NCBI GenBank assembly: GCA_963708715.1
Contig: CAVPSU010000001.1
Location: 806,001-870,000, forward strand
Source of the DNA: DAIOEK01 sp963708715
GTDB lineage: Bacteria; Chloroflexota; Anaerolineae; Anaerolineales; Anaerolineaceae
Direction: 5' to 3'
DNA length: 64,000 nt
Shown here in pieces: positions 18,506-27,144 of the stretch (positions are counted from its first letter, which is position 1; the number at the start of each line of letters is the position of its first letter). Both the position numbers and the translations under genes were made by a program. The notes below the pieces were generated by a model. That model was given only the letters and a program-made list of their open reading frames with translations. It did no database searches and had not been told where the DNA came from.

Positions 18506-20311
18506 TCACGGCCTTGCTGCCACCTCGTAGATCGTTAGCCGTTTGTAAGTAAAAATTGGACAGGCCGTGGTCGGATCCAAATCATCAATAAGATTCTGAA
18601 ATGTCAATACATGTTCGACTGATGGGAACTTAGACCGGTTGACAACAACTACCCAGGCATTGCCAATCGGTTCAGGTCGATCCCGGTCGTAAAACCTTGA
18701 CCAATTAATTCCATCCAGCATGAGATAATAGCTGACCTGGATCGTTGTGGGTGAGACGCCTACCAATCCTGTCTTCTCGGGGATATGACTGGCAATAAAG
18801 TGTGCTGCCTGTTCGTTAAAACTCTCTTCACTTTCCTGCACAGGAGGATTCAGCTGATAGGATCGGTATCCCACCCAGGTGAAGATAAGAACCAATATTA
18901 ATAGGATATTTTGGTATCGAGAAGGAATTCTTTTACCCATTACTAGCAGGGATGCAAGCCAGCACCAGCCGGCAGCCGACCAGAGCAGATAAAAACCGAG
19001 CAGAAAAATCCACATTCGGGGTAAAGGAGTTACCCGTTGTGCGATTAATGCAATGGCTATCCAGAGAAGTGCGGCAAGATACACCGGGATTCTGGGAGTA
19101 CGTTTTCGCCAGGATGAAATAAGATGTAAGAAAAAACCAATAGCCACCAGAATACTCATCCAATTTGGAACGCGATCATTCCATTCCTGCCAGACCCGCC
19201 TGATACGTGATAGCAGGGTGGGGAAGAAATCCTTCCAGGATAAGGAGCTGACAAATTCATTGCTGGTGATCGATTGTATTCCTGTACCGACCAACAATAC
19301 CGGCATATAAAAGAAGAAAACCAAAATGCCCAGACTTATCCCTGCCGCGAACCAGCGAAGAAAGAATCCTCGTTTGTTCAATCCCCCCGTATCTCCAGAC
19401 CACCCGGATAAACCGAGCCAGAGAAAAATAATCCCGGCAGGGTAAAGGAAAATCGGGATGGTAAAAAATCCAAGACCACAAACCAGCACCAAAAGTGACC
19501 AGGTTAAGAAACGGCTTTTATGAATAATTTCCGATGCCAGCCAAAGCCCAAGAAGAGAAAAGAGGCATAGGAGAGAATATCCTCGGGCGTTGACCGAAAA
19601 ATCGATCATCATGGGAGCCAGGGCAATCCCGGCAGCTGCCAGGGTACCTGCCATTTTGCCATATAATTTCCGACCTGCCAGGAATGCTGCTACGACTGAC
19701 AGAATCCCACTCACTAATGCAGGTAATCGTAACGACCAAAGATGCATACCAAACAATTGATAAGAGAATGAAACCAATAAGGAATGGAATATGTGGTTAT
19801 TCGGAGCGGAATAATCTGTCAGAATATACCGTATCGGACGACTTGAAAATTTAATAAAGGTATACGCTTCATCATAACGGACCGGATAATTAATCAGAGC
19901 CAGGCGAATGATGGCAGCCAGGAATACCAGCATGCTTATTACCAGCCAATAACTCCCCGATCCCATCTCCCCCCGCATGGAGGTCCATAATGCGAGTCCA
20001 TCTTCTTTTATGGAGATTGTTCGGACAGTCTTGCAGAGGGAAGCCATCATTCCTTCCAACCGGTTCCCCTTCTTAAACATGACTATCGCAGAAACAATGA
20101 ATATTAAGCCCAGGAAACGAATTCCCCATGTCAGCCACTGGTACCCGGTCATAGTAAGTGAGTTGAAAGAGCCGTCGGGCTCCAAAGAGCCCAGGAGGTT
20201 GGAAACCCAGGTAAATGGGAGTATCGATACCAGGCAGAGTAATACACCCAGAGCTGCGATGATCCATCGCGGGCGAACCCAACATCTGCTCTCTGGTAGT
20301 GCACTGTTCAT
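18506..20311 (-). CDS. GT39-type membrane glycosyltransferase
   Basis: This 601-residue membrane protein has about eleven membrane segments. After two N-terminal helices it shows NYPVRYDEAYTFIKFSSRP, the Asp-Glu loop of GT39/GT83 enzymes, followed by YSAPNNHIFHSLL, with the N-N-H that often follows. A second conserved loop reads FSVNARGYSLL. The predicted activity is transfer of a sugar from a polyprenyl-phosphate donor on the outer face of the membrane. It is divergent from cysS, with a 95-base spacer containing a good promoter for cysS. Confidence 0.82.
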   Translation of the reverse strand: MNSALPESRCWVRPRWIIAALGVLLCLVSILPFTWVSNLLGSLEPDGSFNSLTMTGYQWLTWGIRFLGLIFIVSAIVMFKKGNRLEGMMASLCKTVRTISIKEDGLALWTSMRGEMGSGSYWLVISMLVFLAAIIRLALINYPVRYDEAYTFIKFSSRPIRYILTDYSAPNNHIFHSLLVSFSYQLFGMHLWSLRLPALVSGILSVVAAFLAGRKLYGKMAGTLAAAGIALAPMMIDFSVNARGYSLLCLFSLLGLWLASEIIHKSRFLTWSLLVLVCGLGFFTIPIFLYPAGIIFLWLGLSGWSGDTGGLNKRGFFLRWFAAGISLGILVFFFYMPVLLVGTGIQSITSNEFVSSLSWKDFFPTLLSRIRRVWQEWNDRVPNWMSILVAIGFFLHLISSWRKRTPRIPVYLAALLWIAIALIAQRVTPLPRMWIFLLGFYLLWSAAGWCWLASLLVMGKRIPSRYQNILLILVLIFTWVGYRSYQLNPPVQESEESFNEQAAHFIASHIPEKTGLVGVSPTTIQVSYYLMLDGINWSRFYDRDRPEPIGNAWVVVVNRSKFPSVEHVLTFQNLIDDLDPTTACPIFTYKRLTIYEVAARP

Positions 20312-20315
20312 TCGA

Positions 20316-20344
20316 TTGACTCCATTTGGAACTGCGCTTATTAT
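20316..20344 (+). promoter_or_regulatory. Promoter of cysS
   Basis: TTGACT at 20316-20321 and TATTAT at 20339-20344 are 17 bases apart. Transcription should start near 20351, giving a leader of about 55 bases before cysS. Confidence 0.55.
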
Positions 20345-20406
20345 AATGGCATTCCATAAGGGATTTTAACAACTCCCCCTTATTTTATTCTTTATCAGGA
20401 TACTGC

Positions 20407-21780
20407 ATGAATCTTCACCTATACGATACTTATAGCCGTTCTATTCGAGAATTCGAACCCCTTCATCCACCCGAGGTAGGGCTTTACACCTGTGGTCCGA
20501 CCGTATACGACTACCCTCATATCGGTAATATGCGAGCCTACCTGTTTGAAGACATCCTTAAGCGGGTACTCATTTGGAATGGGTATGTTGTCAACCATGT
20601 GATGAACATCACGGATGTCGGTCATCTTGTATCCGATGCGGATGAAGGTGAAGACAAGATGGAGAAAGGTTCCGCACGGACCGGTAAATCTGCCTGGGAA
20701 ATTGCAGATTTTTTTGCTCAAGCATTCAAGGACGACCTGAAATTGTTGAATATTTTGGAACCCACCATTTGGTGCCGGGCAACCGACCACATTCAGGAAC
20801 AGATTGACACAATTCGGTGCATCGAGGAGAAAGGATTTACCTACCGCACTTCTGATGGCATCTATTTTGACACCGCCAAACAACCTGATTATGGCGTACT
20901 CGGTCGATTGAATATTGAAGGTCTGCGCGCTGGCGCTCGTATCGATATGGGAGAGAAGCATAATCCCACAGATTTTGCTTTATGGAAATTCAGCCCAAAA
21001 GACAAGAAACGGCAAATGGAATGGGACAGCCCTTGGGGAGTTGGATTCCCTGGTTGGCATATCGAATGCTCGGCTATGTCTGCCAAGTATTTAGGACCAT
21101 ATTTTGATATTCATTGCGGCGGAGAGGATCACATCACCGTCCATCATACGAATGAGATCGCCCAGACCGAAGCCTGCTATGGAACACGGTTGGCTAATTT
21201 CTGGATGCATTGTTATTTCCTGCAACTCGGGGATGAAAAGATGGCGAAATCAGCCGGGGGATTTATCCGGGTAAAAACGCTGCTCGAAAAGGGATATGAT
21301 CCGCTGGTGTTCCGCTACTTCTGCTTGAACGCTCTGTATCGAGCCAAACTCAGCTTTTCCTGGGAGTCTATCGAAAGTGCCGCCACTTCGCTCAACCGAT
21401 TACGCACCAGTGTATTCGACTGGGAAGAGGCCGGTGAAGTGGATATGAACTATCTGGACAGGTTTAGCGAAGCCGTCAATGATGACCTCAATATGCCCCG
21501 CGCACTGGCAGTGGTATGGGACCTGGTTCGTTCTGATGTGCCTGCTTCCACCCGAAAAGCAACCCTGTTGAAGATGGATGATGTCCTCGGTCTGGATCTG
21601 GCGAGGTGGCAGCCTACCCATGAAGAAATCCCCGCGGAAGTGATCGGATTATTGAATGCCCGTACCCTCGCCCGGAAAGAAAAACGTTGGGCAGACGCAG
21701 ATACCATTCGGACCCAGGTGACTGATTTAGGATATGAGATTGAAGATACAGCCACGGGACCAAAAGCGAAAAGAAAATAG
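20407..21780 (+). CDS. cysS: Cysteinyl-tRNA synthetase
   Basis: At 457 residues this is the usual length for bacterial CysRS. It carries the HIGH-type motif in CGPTVYDYPHIGNMR (the Cys is a zinc ligand), the class-specific FPGWHIECSAMS motif with the second zinc Cys, GGEDHITVHHTNE with the remaining zinc ligands, and a KMSKS-type loop EKMAKSAGG. The C-terminal DALR-type anticodon region is present. It charges tRNA-Cys in the cytoplasm. AGGA lies before the ATG. A DHOD-like frameshifted gene follows 38 bases later. Confidence 0.97.
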   Translation: MNLHLYDTYSRSIREFEPLHPPEVGLYTCGPTVYDYPHIGNMRAYLFEDILKRVLIWNGYVVNHVMNITDVGHLVSDADEGEDKMEKGSARTGKSAWEIADFFAQAFKDDLKLLNILEPTIWCRATDHIQEQIDTIRCIEEKGFTYRTSDGIYFDTAKQPDYGVLGRLNIEGLRAGARIDMGEKHNPTDFALWKFSPKDKKRQMEWDSPWGVGFPGWHIECSAMSAKYLGPYFDIHCGGEDHITVHHTNEIAQTEACYGTRLANFWMHCYFLQLGDEKMAKSAGGFIRVKTLLEKGYDPLVFRYFCLNALYRAKLSFSWESIESAATSLNRLRTSVFDWEEAGEVDMNYLDRFSEAVNDDLNMPRALAVVWDLVRSDVPASTRKATLLKMDDVLGLDLARWQPTHEEIPAEVIGLLNARTLARKEKRWADADTIRTQVTDLGYEIEDTATGPKAKRK

Positions 21781-21818
21781 TCTTGAGTATCTGGTTTCCG
21801 ATCTCCGTTCTCTAATAT

Positions 21819-22596
21819 ATGTCAAAACAAGACCTCGTATTCGAAAAACCGATCTGTAACGCACCAGGAATACTGGGGTTTTCACCAACCCCGCAACGAA
21901 CGCGTTACCTGGACCAGTTGGGTGCCTTTTTTACCAATCCGATCAGCCTGCACGCACGTCAGCCAGCAAACTCCCGTGGCATTATTCACAATTCGGACGG
22001 AACCTGGCTCCACAGTGGATTTCCCAACCCGGGATTAAGAAGTGTTATTAAGAAGCATTCCAGCCGGTGGGAGAAATCTCCAATTCCAGTGATCCCTCAT
22101 CTCATAGCAGATGCATCCGCTACTTTGGGCACCCTGCTGCTACACCTGGAAGATATTGGCAATCTCCTGGCGGTTGAGATCAGTTTCCCGCCTGAGTGGA
22201 CTGACCCGGATATCCGTATGTACATATCTAAACAACCCTTTGATCTTCCGCTTATACTTTCATTACTCCCGAATCGTCTCCCTGCCTTCTGTGAGAAATA
22301 TACTTTTCTTCCGATCGCAGCCTTCAGCATAGCCGCCCGTCGTGGAGTGGTTTCGCCTGAAAATGGCAATCCAATTTCAGCCAGGAATTACAGTCCTGCC
22401 CTTTTTCCGGAGACTTCTCAAGCTTAGTGAACAAATTTGTCAGAAGGGTTTTCCTCTTATCGCATCCGGTGGGATCTACGAGCCGATACAGGTCGCTCAA
22501 TGTCTACAGGCAGGAGCCTTAGCTGTTCAAGTAGATACAGTCTTGTGGACGATCGGGAATCAAAATAAGTTGTTTACTGCTACAAATCCAGGATAA
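21819..22596 (+). pseudogene. Dihydroorotate-dehydrogenase-like TIM-barrel protein, frameshifted
   Basis: The first frame (202 codons to 22427) carries a DHOD-type start (KPICNAPGILGFSP), then SGFPNPGLRSVIKKH, matching the L-x-N-x-G-L-x-N-P-G landmark of dihydroorotate dehydrogenases. The family's C-terminal half, LIASGGIYEPIQVAQCLQAG and ALAVQVDT, continues in the next frame. Removing one base near 22413-22417 restores PETLKLSEQI and joins the two into about 258 residues. This is short for DHOD (about 300), so even the intact form would be a divergent paralogue. It is either a pseudogene or a one-base sequence error. The 3' end overlaps dtd by 17 bases. Confidence 0.75.
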
Positions 22597-23017
22597 TTGT
22601 CACCGGACCATCATTTACCAGGTCCACTTCCATATGAGCTCCAAATACCCCCTGTTCCACATGCAAACCCATCCCCTGTAAAGTGACTACAAACCTGTCT
22701 ACCAGGGGAGCTGCAACTTCGGGTAACGCGGCGCCGGTAAACGAAGGGCGTAAGCCTTTGCGGGAATCCGCGTAGAGGGTGAATTGCGACACCACTATCA
22801 CCTCTCCTCCGACATCCAGAACAGACCGGTTCATTTTTCCGGCATCATCGGTGAAGATACGCAACTGGGCGGCTTTTTTGGCTAACGCTTGTGCTTTGTG
22901 GTCATCATCAGCATGTGTCACACCCAACAGAATCACCAGACCGTTACCAATACTGGCAACGGTCTGTCCATTTACGATCACTTTCCCCCGGCTTACACGC
23001 TGCAGGACGGCTTTCAT
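22580..23017 (-). CDS. dtd: D-aminoacyl-tRNA deacylase
   Basis: This 145-residue protein has all Dtd landmarks: start MKAVLQRVSRGKV, ILLGVTHADD, the SQFTLYADSRKGLRPSF active-site motif and the C-terminal NDGPVTI cross-subunit motif. The enzyme hydrolyses D-amino acids from mischarged tRNA. The ATG overlaps the stop of trpS by one base (TAATG), which makes it the last gene of the yedF-like / selenoprotein / trpS / dtd run. Confidence 0.95.
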   Translation of the reverse strand: MKAVLQRVSRGKVIVNGQTVASIGNGLVILLGVTHADDDHKAQALAKKAAQLRIFTDDAGKMNRSVLDVGGEVIVVSQFTLYADSRKGLRPSFTGAALPEVAAPLVDRFVVTLQGMGLHVEQGVFGAHMEVDLVNDGPVTIILDL

Positions 23018-24018
23018 TACTCCACCATTTCAGGTAGACCGATTGCGGCGCGAACTTCCTTCATGGTTTGGACGGCAATCTTTCGAGCCCGGATCGCACC
23101 ATCGTTCAGGATATTTTTTACGTCATCCGGCTTTTGCGCAAACTGCGCCCTTCTCTCTCGAAAAGGAGCCAGTGATTGATTGAGGTGTTTGGCATAGAGT
23201 TTCTTGCAATCCACACACCCGATCCCCGCCCGACGGCATTCCACATTGACCATATTTACATCTTCCTGTGGTGAGAAGATCTTGTGCATCGTAAAAACAT
23301 TGCATATATCAGGATTACCGGGATCAGTCCGTTTGATGCGGGCAGGATCAGTTTTCATGGTGAGAACTAACTTTTGTGTTTCCTCCGGGGTCGCAGCTAT
23401 CTCAATGTGATTATTGAGGCTTTTTCCCATCTTCTGTTCGCCATCCAACCCAAGGATCTTAGGGAATTCGGTCACCTTCATCTGCGGTTCTACCAGGACA
23501 TTGGTATGATAACGATAATTGAAAGATCGAACCACTTCGCGGGTGAATTCAATATGGGGCGCCTGATCCAACCCCACCGGAACCGCATTTGCTTTATAGA
23601 GGGCTATATCCGCAGACATCAATACCGGGTATCCTACCAACCCATAATTGATATTGTGCGGATTCTCGCGAGCCTTCTCTTTGAAAGTTGGAAGATCGGT
23701 CAGTTTCCCAAGAGGAGTTACCATCGACAGGATGGTATGCAATTCGGTCACTTCAGGGACCATGCTTTGCACAAAGATAATGGATTGCTCGGGAGAGATT
23801 CCAGCAGCCAGCCAGTCCAGTGCCATTTCGTGAATGTTTTGGGGCAAATTGACGGTATCTTCCACGGTCGTTAGCGCATGGAGATCCACGATGCAGTAAA
23901 TGCAGTCATAGTCTTTCTGCAAGGCAACATAATTCTGGATGGCACCAAGGTAATTACCCAGGTGCTGGCGACCTGTTGGTCTAGCACCGGAAAAAACTCT
24001 TCCCTTCTTATCCATCAT
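23017..24018 (-). CDS. trpS: Tryptophanyl-tRNA synthetase
   Basis: This 333-residue class Ic synthetase shows the HIGH-type motif in GARPTGRQHLGNYLGA and the KMSKS loop as KMGKS. GLDQAPHIEFTREV is the tRNA/ATP-site helix typical of bacterial TrpRS. It charges tRNA-Trp. A cysteine-containing insertion (CRRAGIGCVDCKK) is typical of many bacterial forms. The start codon overlaps the stop codon of the upstream selenoprotein gene by four bases (ATGA), so translation of the two is coupled. Confidence 0.96.
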   Translation of the reverse strand: MMDKKGRVFSGARPTGRQHLGNYLGAIQNYVALQKDYDCIYCIVDLHALTTVEDTVNLPQNIHEMALDWLAAGISPEQSIIFVQSMVPEVTELHTILSMVTPLGKLTDLPTFKEKARENPHNINYGLVGYPVLMSADIALYKANAVPVGLDQAPHIEFTREVVRSFNYRYHTNVLVEPQMKVTEFPKILGLDGEQKMGKSLNNHIEIAATPEETQKLVLTMKTDPARIKRTDPGNPDICNVFTMHKIFSPQEDVNMVNVECRRAGIGCVDCKKLYAKHLNQSLAPFRERRAQFAQKPDDVKNILNDGAIRARKIAVQTMKEVRAAIGLPEMVE

Positions 24019-24260
24019 TTGTTCTGTCGATACTCCTTGATCAATTGAAGTATTTCACCCGGATCTGCGTGACGCCCGGTATGAAGCTTGGAATAAATGG
24101 TTTTGTTATTGACTACCACCTCGAAACGCCCGCCATCCGATGGGTACAATGTTATGGTTTTTATCTCGGGCTCGTATTCCGCAAGCAAATCGGCTGTCAA
24201 ACTGACAGCCCTGGGCGTATAGTGTCAAACCATGCAGTATGTGATCGAAATTTCCATCAT
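24015..24260 (-). CDS. SelW/SelT/SelH (Rdx)-family selenoprotein, Sec encoded by in-frame UGA
   Basis: From ATG at 24260 the frame reads M-M-E-I-S-I-T-Y-C-M-V, then TGA (24227-24225), then continues open to a second TGA at 24017-24015, 81 residues in all with Sec at 12. The C-x-x-U motif after a short beta strand, the helix that follows, the central TLYPSDGGRFEV strand pair and the C-terminal GRHADPGEI segment are the complete Rdx thioredoxin-like fold. A perfect stem-loop follows the UGA. AAGGA lies about 9 bases before ATG. The protein should be a thiol/selenol redox protein. Its stop overlaps trpS (ATGA). A YedF-like gene is upstream. A conventional call would begin at an internal TTG and lose the active site. 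Confidence 0.82.
24192..24210 (-). promoter_or_regulatory. Bacterial SECIS element inside the Rdx selenoprotein gene
   Basis: The arms GGCTGTCA and TGACAGCC form a perfect 8-bp stem closed by the loop GTT. The loop begins 22 bases after the UGA, inside the roughly 16-37 base range known for bacterial SECIS elements, and it has G as its first base, as SelB recognition requires. If the top pair is opened, the loop is AGTTT with G second, which also fits. Confidence 0.78.
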
Positions 24261-24329
24261 AATCTAATTCCTTTTCAGGTTTTATTGATTATAAACGCAT
24301 CCGGTTCAGTTTCATATCTCTTACCAGAG

Positions 24330-24671
24330 CTAGAGGCTCACCACTTTTTCTGCGTGTTGAATGGCTTCCAGGATATCCCCCATGCCGCCGACAATACCCA
24401 CCTTTACCTGGGCTATGAGACTGAAGCTGTCAAGGCAGGTCTTACATAAGATCAATTCGACGCCATTTTCTTCGAATTGCTTCAATAGGTCAATCACGGG
24501 CGAGCCTTCGCAAGCCAGTCGGACCCCCTCAGTATAAAAAAGGATCTTTCCAGGTAATTTCCCTGATTTCAGTGTAAGGGTCAAATATTTGTTTACCAGT
24601 AATAGGGGTAGATCCCCTGCCGCGTGTCCCATTCCAAACCGGGTCAATAATAAAACTGATTGATCTTTCAT
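24330..24671 (-). CDS. YedF-like DsrE-fold protein of selenium metabolism family (C-terminal domain only)
   Basis: This 113-residue protein matches the C-terminal DsrE-like domain of YedF: KILFYTEGVRLACEGSPV, then LKQFEENGVELILCKTCLD with the conserved Cys pair, then VGGMGDILEAIQHAEKVV. Full YedF proteins are about 200 residues and start with a TusA/SirA-like domain, which is absent here. YedF is named as a sulfurtransferase-like selenium-metabolism protein because it co-occurs with selenium-using genes; its reaction is not established. ATG at 24671 is chosen because AGGAG lies 6 bases ahead of it. The selenoprotein gene follows 69 bases downstream. Confidence 0.78.
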   Translation of the reverse strand: MKDQSVLLLTRFGMGHAAGDLPLLLVNKYLTLTLKSGKLPGKILFYTEGVRLACEGSPVIDLLKQFEENGVELILCKTCLDSFSLIAQVKVGIVGGMGDILEAIQHAEKVVSL

Positions 24672-25037
24672 GATCATCTCCTGGAGTTTGATAAAGGATA
24701 TAATGAAACTGGAGAGATATTCATTGGAGTTGCAGGGTTCATCTTTTACATTTCCTTACCCCACCATCCAGATTATCCTTCCGTATGGCACACTGCCATA
24801 CTGACGATACAATAAGGTCAAGATATAAGTGGGAGGGCGGATAACTTCGTACAATTACGTATGGCGTACATTTATTTCAAGAACCAGTCATCCTGATTAT
24901 ATCCAACAACGGCAAAAACCAATCCAGTAGGAGGGTGGATGACATTTCTCCTCTGCGTCAACGAATGTATGAATAGACATCCAGTACTCTATTGCTTTGA
25001 TGCATGTATAATGAAATAGCGAACTGAGGTGAATCGA
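24672..25037. other. Divergent intergenic region between the yedF-like and NfeD-like genes
   Basis: No gene is seen in these 366 bases. A perfect 8-bp hairpin, GTATGGCA/TGCCATAC with a 3-base loop, lies at 24783-24801 and has no T run on either strand, so it may be an operator rather than a terminator. TATAAT at 25007-25012 is a likely -10 box for the NfeD-slipin pair. Confidence 0.5.
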
Positions 25038-25646
25038 ATGGAACTTTTCCTGAATCCAAATTTTGCATACCTTGCACTCGTTATCGGTTTTATGATCGCC
25101 ATCCTCGCCCTCGTCAGTCCTGGTACCGGGGTTTTGGAAGCTGTAGCTATCGGGCTGATTGTGTTCTCGGGGTGGCTGATTTCTCGACTGGATTTCAACT
25201 GGGTTGCTCTGGCAGTATTGATCATCGGTGTATTCCCATTTTTGTGGGCAGTTCGAAAAACGAAGAAATGGTATTACCTGGTTCTATCGCTTGCCGCACT
25301 CACTCTGGGAAGCACCTTCCTGTTTGTAGATGAAAACTGGCGCCCGATTGTGGATCCAGTTCTGTCAGTATTTGTCAATTTACTCGCTGTAGGATTTTTC
25401 TGGATCGTTGTACGAAAGGTTTTGGAAGCTCTGACCAATGTACCATCCCATAGCTTTTCGGATCTCGTGGGAAGCATCGGTGAGACCCGGACGGAAGTGT
25501 TCCTGGAAGGATCTGTCTATGCGGGTGGAGAAATGTGGTCTGCTACCAGCAAATCGCCCATCCCAAATCATAGAAGGGTCAAGATCCTCGAGCGAAAAGG
25601 TTTCACACTCGTGGTGGAAGAAATAAAATTATCAGATAAGGTATAG
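25038..25646 (+). CDS. NfeD-family membrane protein
   Basis: This 202-residue protein has four or five membrane helices (to about residue 125) and then an OB-fold-like C-terminal domain: DLVGSIGETRTEVFLEGSVYAGGEMWSA is the NfeD C-terminal pattern (G-x-x-G-x-A/T-x-T-x-L/F-x-P/E-x-G-x-V). This is the short form without the serine-protease domain. The ATG at 25038 is chosen because GAGGTG is correctly placed just before it; a GTG at 25029 lies within that Shine-Dalgarno sequence. It is followed by a slipin gene 58 bases downstream, the classic NfeD-stomatin pair linked to membrane microdomains and quality control. Confidence 0.85.
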   Translation: MELFLNPNFAYLALVIGFMIAILALVSPGTGVLEAVAIGLIVFSGWLISRLDFNWVALAVLIIGVFPFLWAVRKTKKWYYLVLSLAALTLGSTFLFVDENWRPIVDPVLSVFVNLLAVGFFWIVVRKVLEALTNVPSHSFSDLVGSIGETRTEVFLEGSVYAGGEMWSATSKSPIPNHRRVKILERKGFTLVVEEIKLSDKV

Positions 25647-25704
25647 TTCGGAATAGCCTGAGCGGTTTTCATCAGATAACAAAAAGGATTCCAAGGAGCA
25701 GAAA

Positions 25705-26607
25705 ATGACACAAGCAAATATTCCTCTCTTATGTTTCATCGGTGCTGTAATAATATTTGTGTTGATATTCCTGGCTAACGCGATCAAGATTGTACCGGAA
25801 TATCAACGCCTGGTGGTCTTCCGCCTGGGTCGGTGTATCGGCGATAAAGGTCCCGGATTAGTCTTGTTAATCCCGTTTGTCGATCGACCGGTCAAGGTGG
25901 ACTTGCGGGAACAGGTTCGTGAGATTCCTCACCAGACCTCGATCACCAAAGATAATGCCCCGATCTCCATCGACTTCCTGTGGTACTTCAAAATTCTACA
26001 GCCAACCGATTCAGTTTTGCAGGTTGGCAACTTTGAACTTGCATCACAGGGTATGGCGACCACCACATTGCGGTCAGTCATCGGCGGTATTTTATTGGAT
26101 GGCGTTCTATCTGAACGCGAACACATCAATAATTTACTACGCACTCGTCTGGATGAAGTGACCGAGCGTTGGGGCGTTAAAGTAACCAATGTAGAGATTC
26201 GTGAGATCATACCGCCTAAGGATGTTCAAGATGCCATGAACCGTCAGCTTACTGCTGAACGAACCCGCCGCGCGGTGGTTACTGAATCCACCGGAACCCG
26301 GGAAGCCGCAATCAATGTGGCAGATGGTGAGAAGCAAGCTGCCGTCCTGAGGGCTGAAGGTGAAAAACAATCGAACATCCTTCGGGCTCAGGGTGATAAA
26401 TCCGCCCAATTACTGCGCGCTGAAGGTTACTCTGCCGCTTTGGATAAGATCTTCACTATTGCAAAGGGCATCGATCAAAACACCCTCACCTTGCAATACT
26501 TTGACACACTCAAGAACATGGCTGCTAATCCATCCACGAAGTACATCTTCCCGATGGAATTCACCAGCATGCTCAAGACCTTTGTCGATAAACAGGGCGA
26601 GAAGTAA
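25705..26607 (+). CDS. Slipin (stomatin/prohibitin SPFH-domain membrane protein)
   Basis: This 300-residue protein has one N-terminal membrane hairpin or helix (residues 8-27), then the band-7/SPFH domain (KIVPEYQRLVVFRLGR; GPGLVLLIPFVD), and a long coiled coil with repeated Ala-Glu-Gly-Glu-Lys-Gln units (about 190-245). These are slipin hallmarks. It forms membrane-bound oligomers and is expected to work with the NfeD protein encoded just upstream. AAGGAG is well placed before the ATG. A terminator follows. Confidence 0.93.
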   Translation: MTQANIPLLCFIGAVIIFVLIFLANAIKIVPEYQRLVVFRLGRCIGDKGPGLVLLIPFVDRPVKVDLREQVREIPHQTSITKDNAPISIDFLWYFKILQPTDSVLQVGNFELASQGMATTTLRSVIGGILLDGVLSEREHINNLLRTRLDEVTERWGVKVTNVEIREIIPPKDVQDAMNRQLTAERTRRAVVTESTGTREAAINVADGEKQAAVLRAEGEKQSNILRAQGDKSAQLLRAEGYSAALDKIFTIAKGIDQNTLTLQYFDTLKNMAANPSTKYIFPMEFTSMLKTFVDKQGEK

Positions 26608-26627
26608 TCCAACCTGTCTAAACAAAT

Positions 26628-26672
26628 AACCCATCCTCCAGATTGCTCACGCCATTCGGGGGATGGGTTTAC
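26628..26672 (+). terminator. Terminator after the slipin gene
   Basis: AACCCATCC pairs with GGATGGGTT across a loop of about 23 bases, followed by a short T run. It separates the NfeD-slipin unit from the GNAT gene. Confidence 0.65.
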
Positions 26673-26688
26673 TCATAATTTAGTGCCT

Positions 26689-27144
26689 ATGCAAACAGCA
26701 CCCATCCTCATCGAAGATGCAACTCTGAAAGACCTCGGACCACTCCGTCTGGTTGAAAAGGAATGCTTTGGTAAAGATGCCTGGCCTCTTCTGGATTTAA
26801 TAGGGGTATTGATTTTCCCCGGAATTATTCGTCTCAAAGCTGTTGCCGGAGATGAAATGGCTGGCTTTATCTCAGCTGATGGTACCCGAACTTCACGTAT
26901 CGGCTGGATAACGACTGTCGGTGTTCGCACCCTTTATCGTCAGCAGGGAATTGGACGAATGTTACTCAATGCATGTGAAGAACGGATGGTAACCCCGCTA
27001 ATTCAATTGACTGTTAGAAAATCAAATTTGCCTGCCATACATATGTACCAACAGGCTGGTTACCAACAGATCGGATTGTGGGAAAAGTATTACCAGGATG
27101 ACGAAACCGGCATTGTCATGCAAAAAACGCGTTCGGGGGTTTAA
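26689..27144 (+). CDS. GNAT-family N-acetyltransferase (RimI-like)
   Basis: This 151-residue GNAT-fold protein shows the acetyl-CoA site VRTLYRQQGIGRMLLNACEE (R/Q-x-x-G-x-G/A) and the C-terminal VRKSNLPAIHMYQQAGY motif typical of RimI-like enzymes. It should acetylate an amine of a protein N-terminus or a small molecule; the substrate is unknown. ATG at 26689 is preferred over a GTG two codons earlier, and neither has a Shine-Dalgarno sequence. A CATAAT box at 26674-26679 suggests a very short or absent leader. The 3' end overlaps the convergent gene by 4 bases. Confidence 0.85.
   Translation: MQTAPILIEDATLKDLGPLRLVEKECFGKDAWPLLDLIGVLIFPGIIRLKAVAGDEMAGFISADGTRTSRIGWITTVGVRTLYRQQGIGRMLLNACEERMVTPLIQLTVRKSNLPAIHMYQQAGYQQIGLWEKYYQDDETGIVMQKTRSGV

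Noticed and set aside
23374..23874. Plus-strand open frame of 166 codons inside trpS
   Set aside because: trpS is certain and the frame has no family features.
24783..24801. Terminator between the yedF-like and NfeD-like genes
   Set aside because: The genes diverge from this region, and the hairpin has no T run on either strand.
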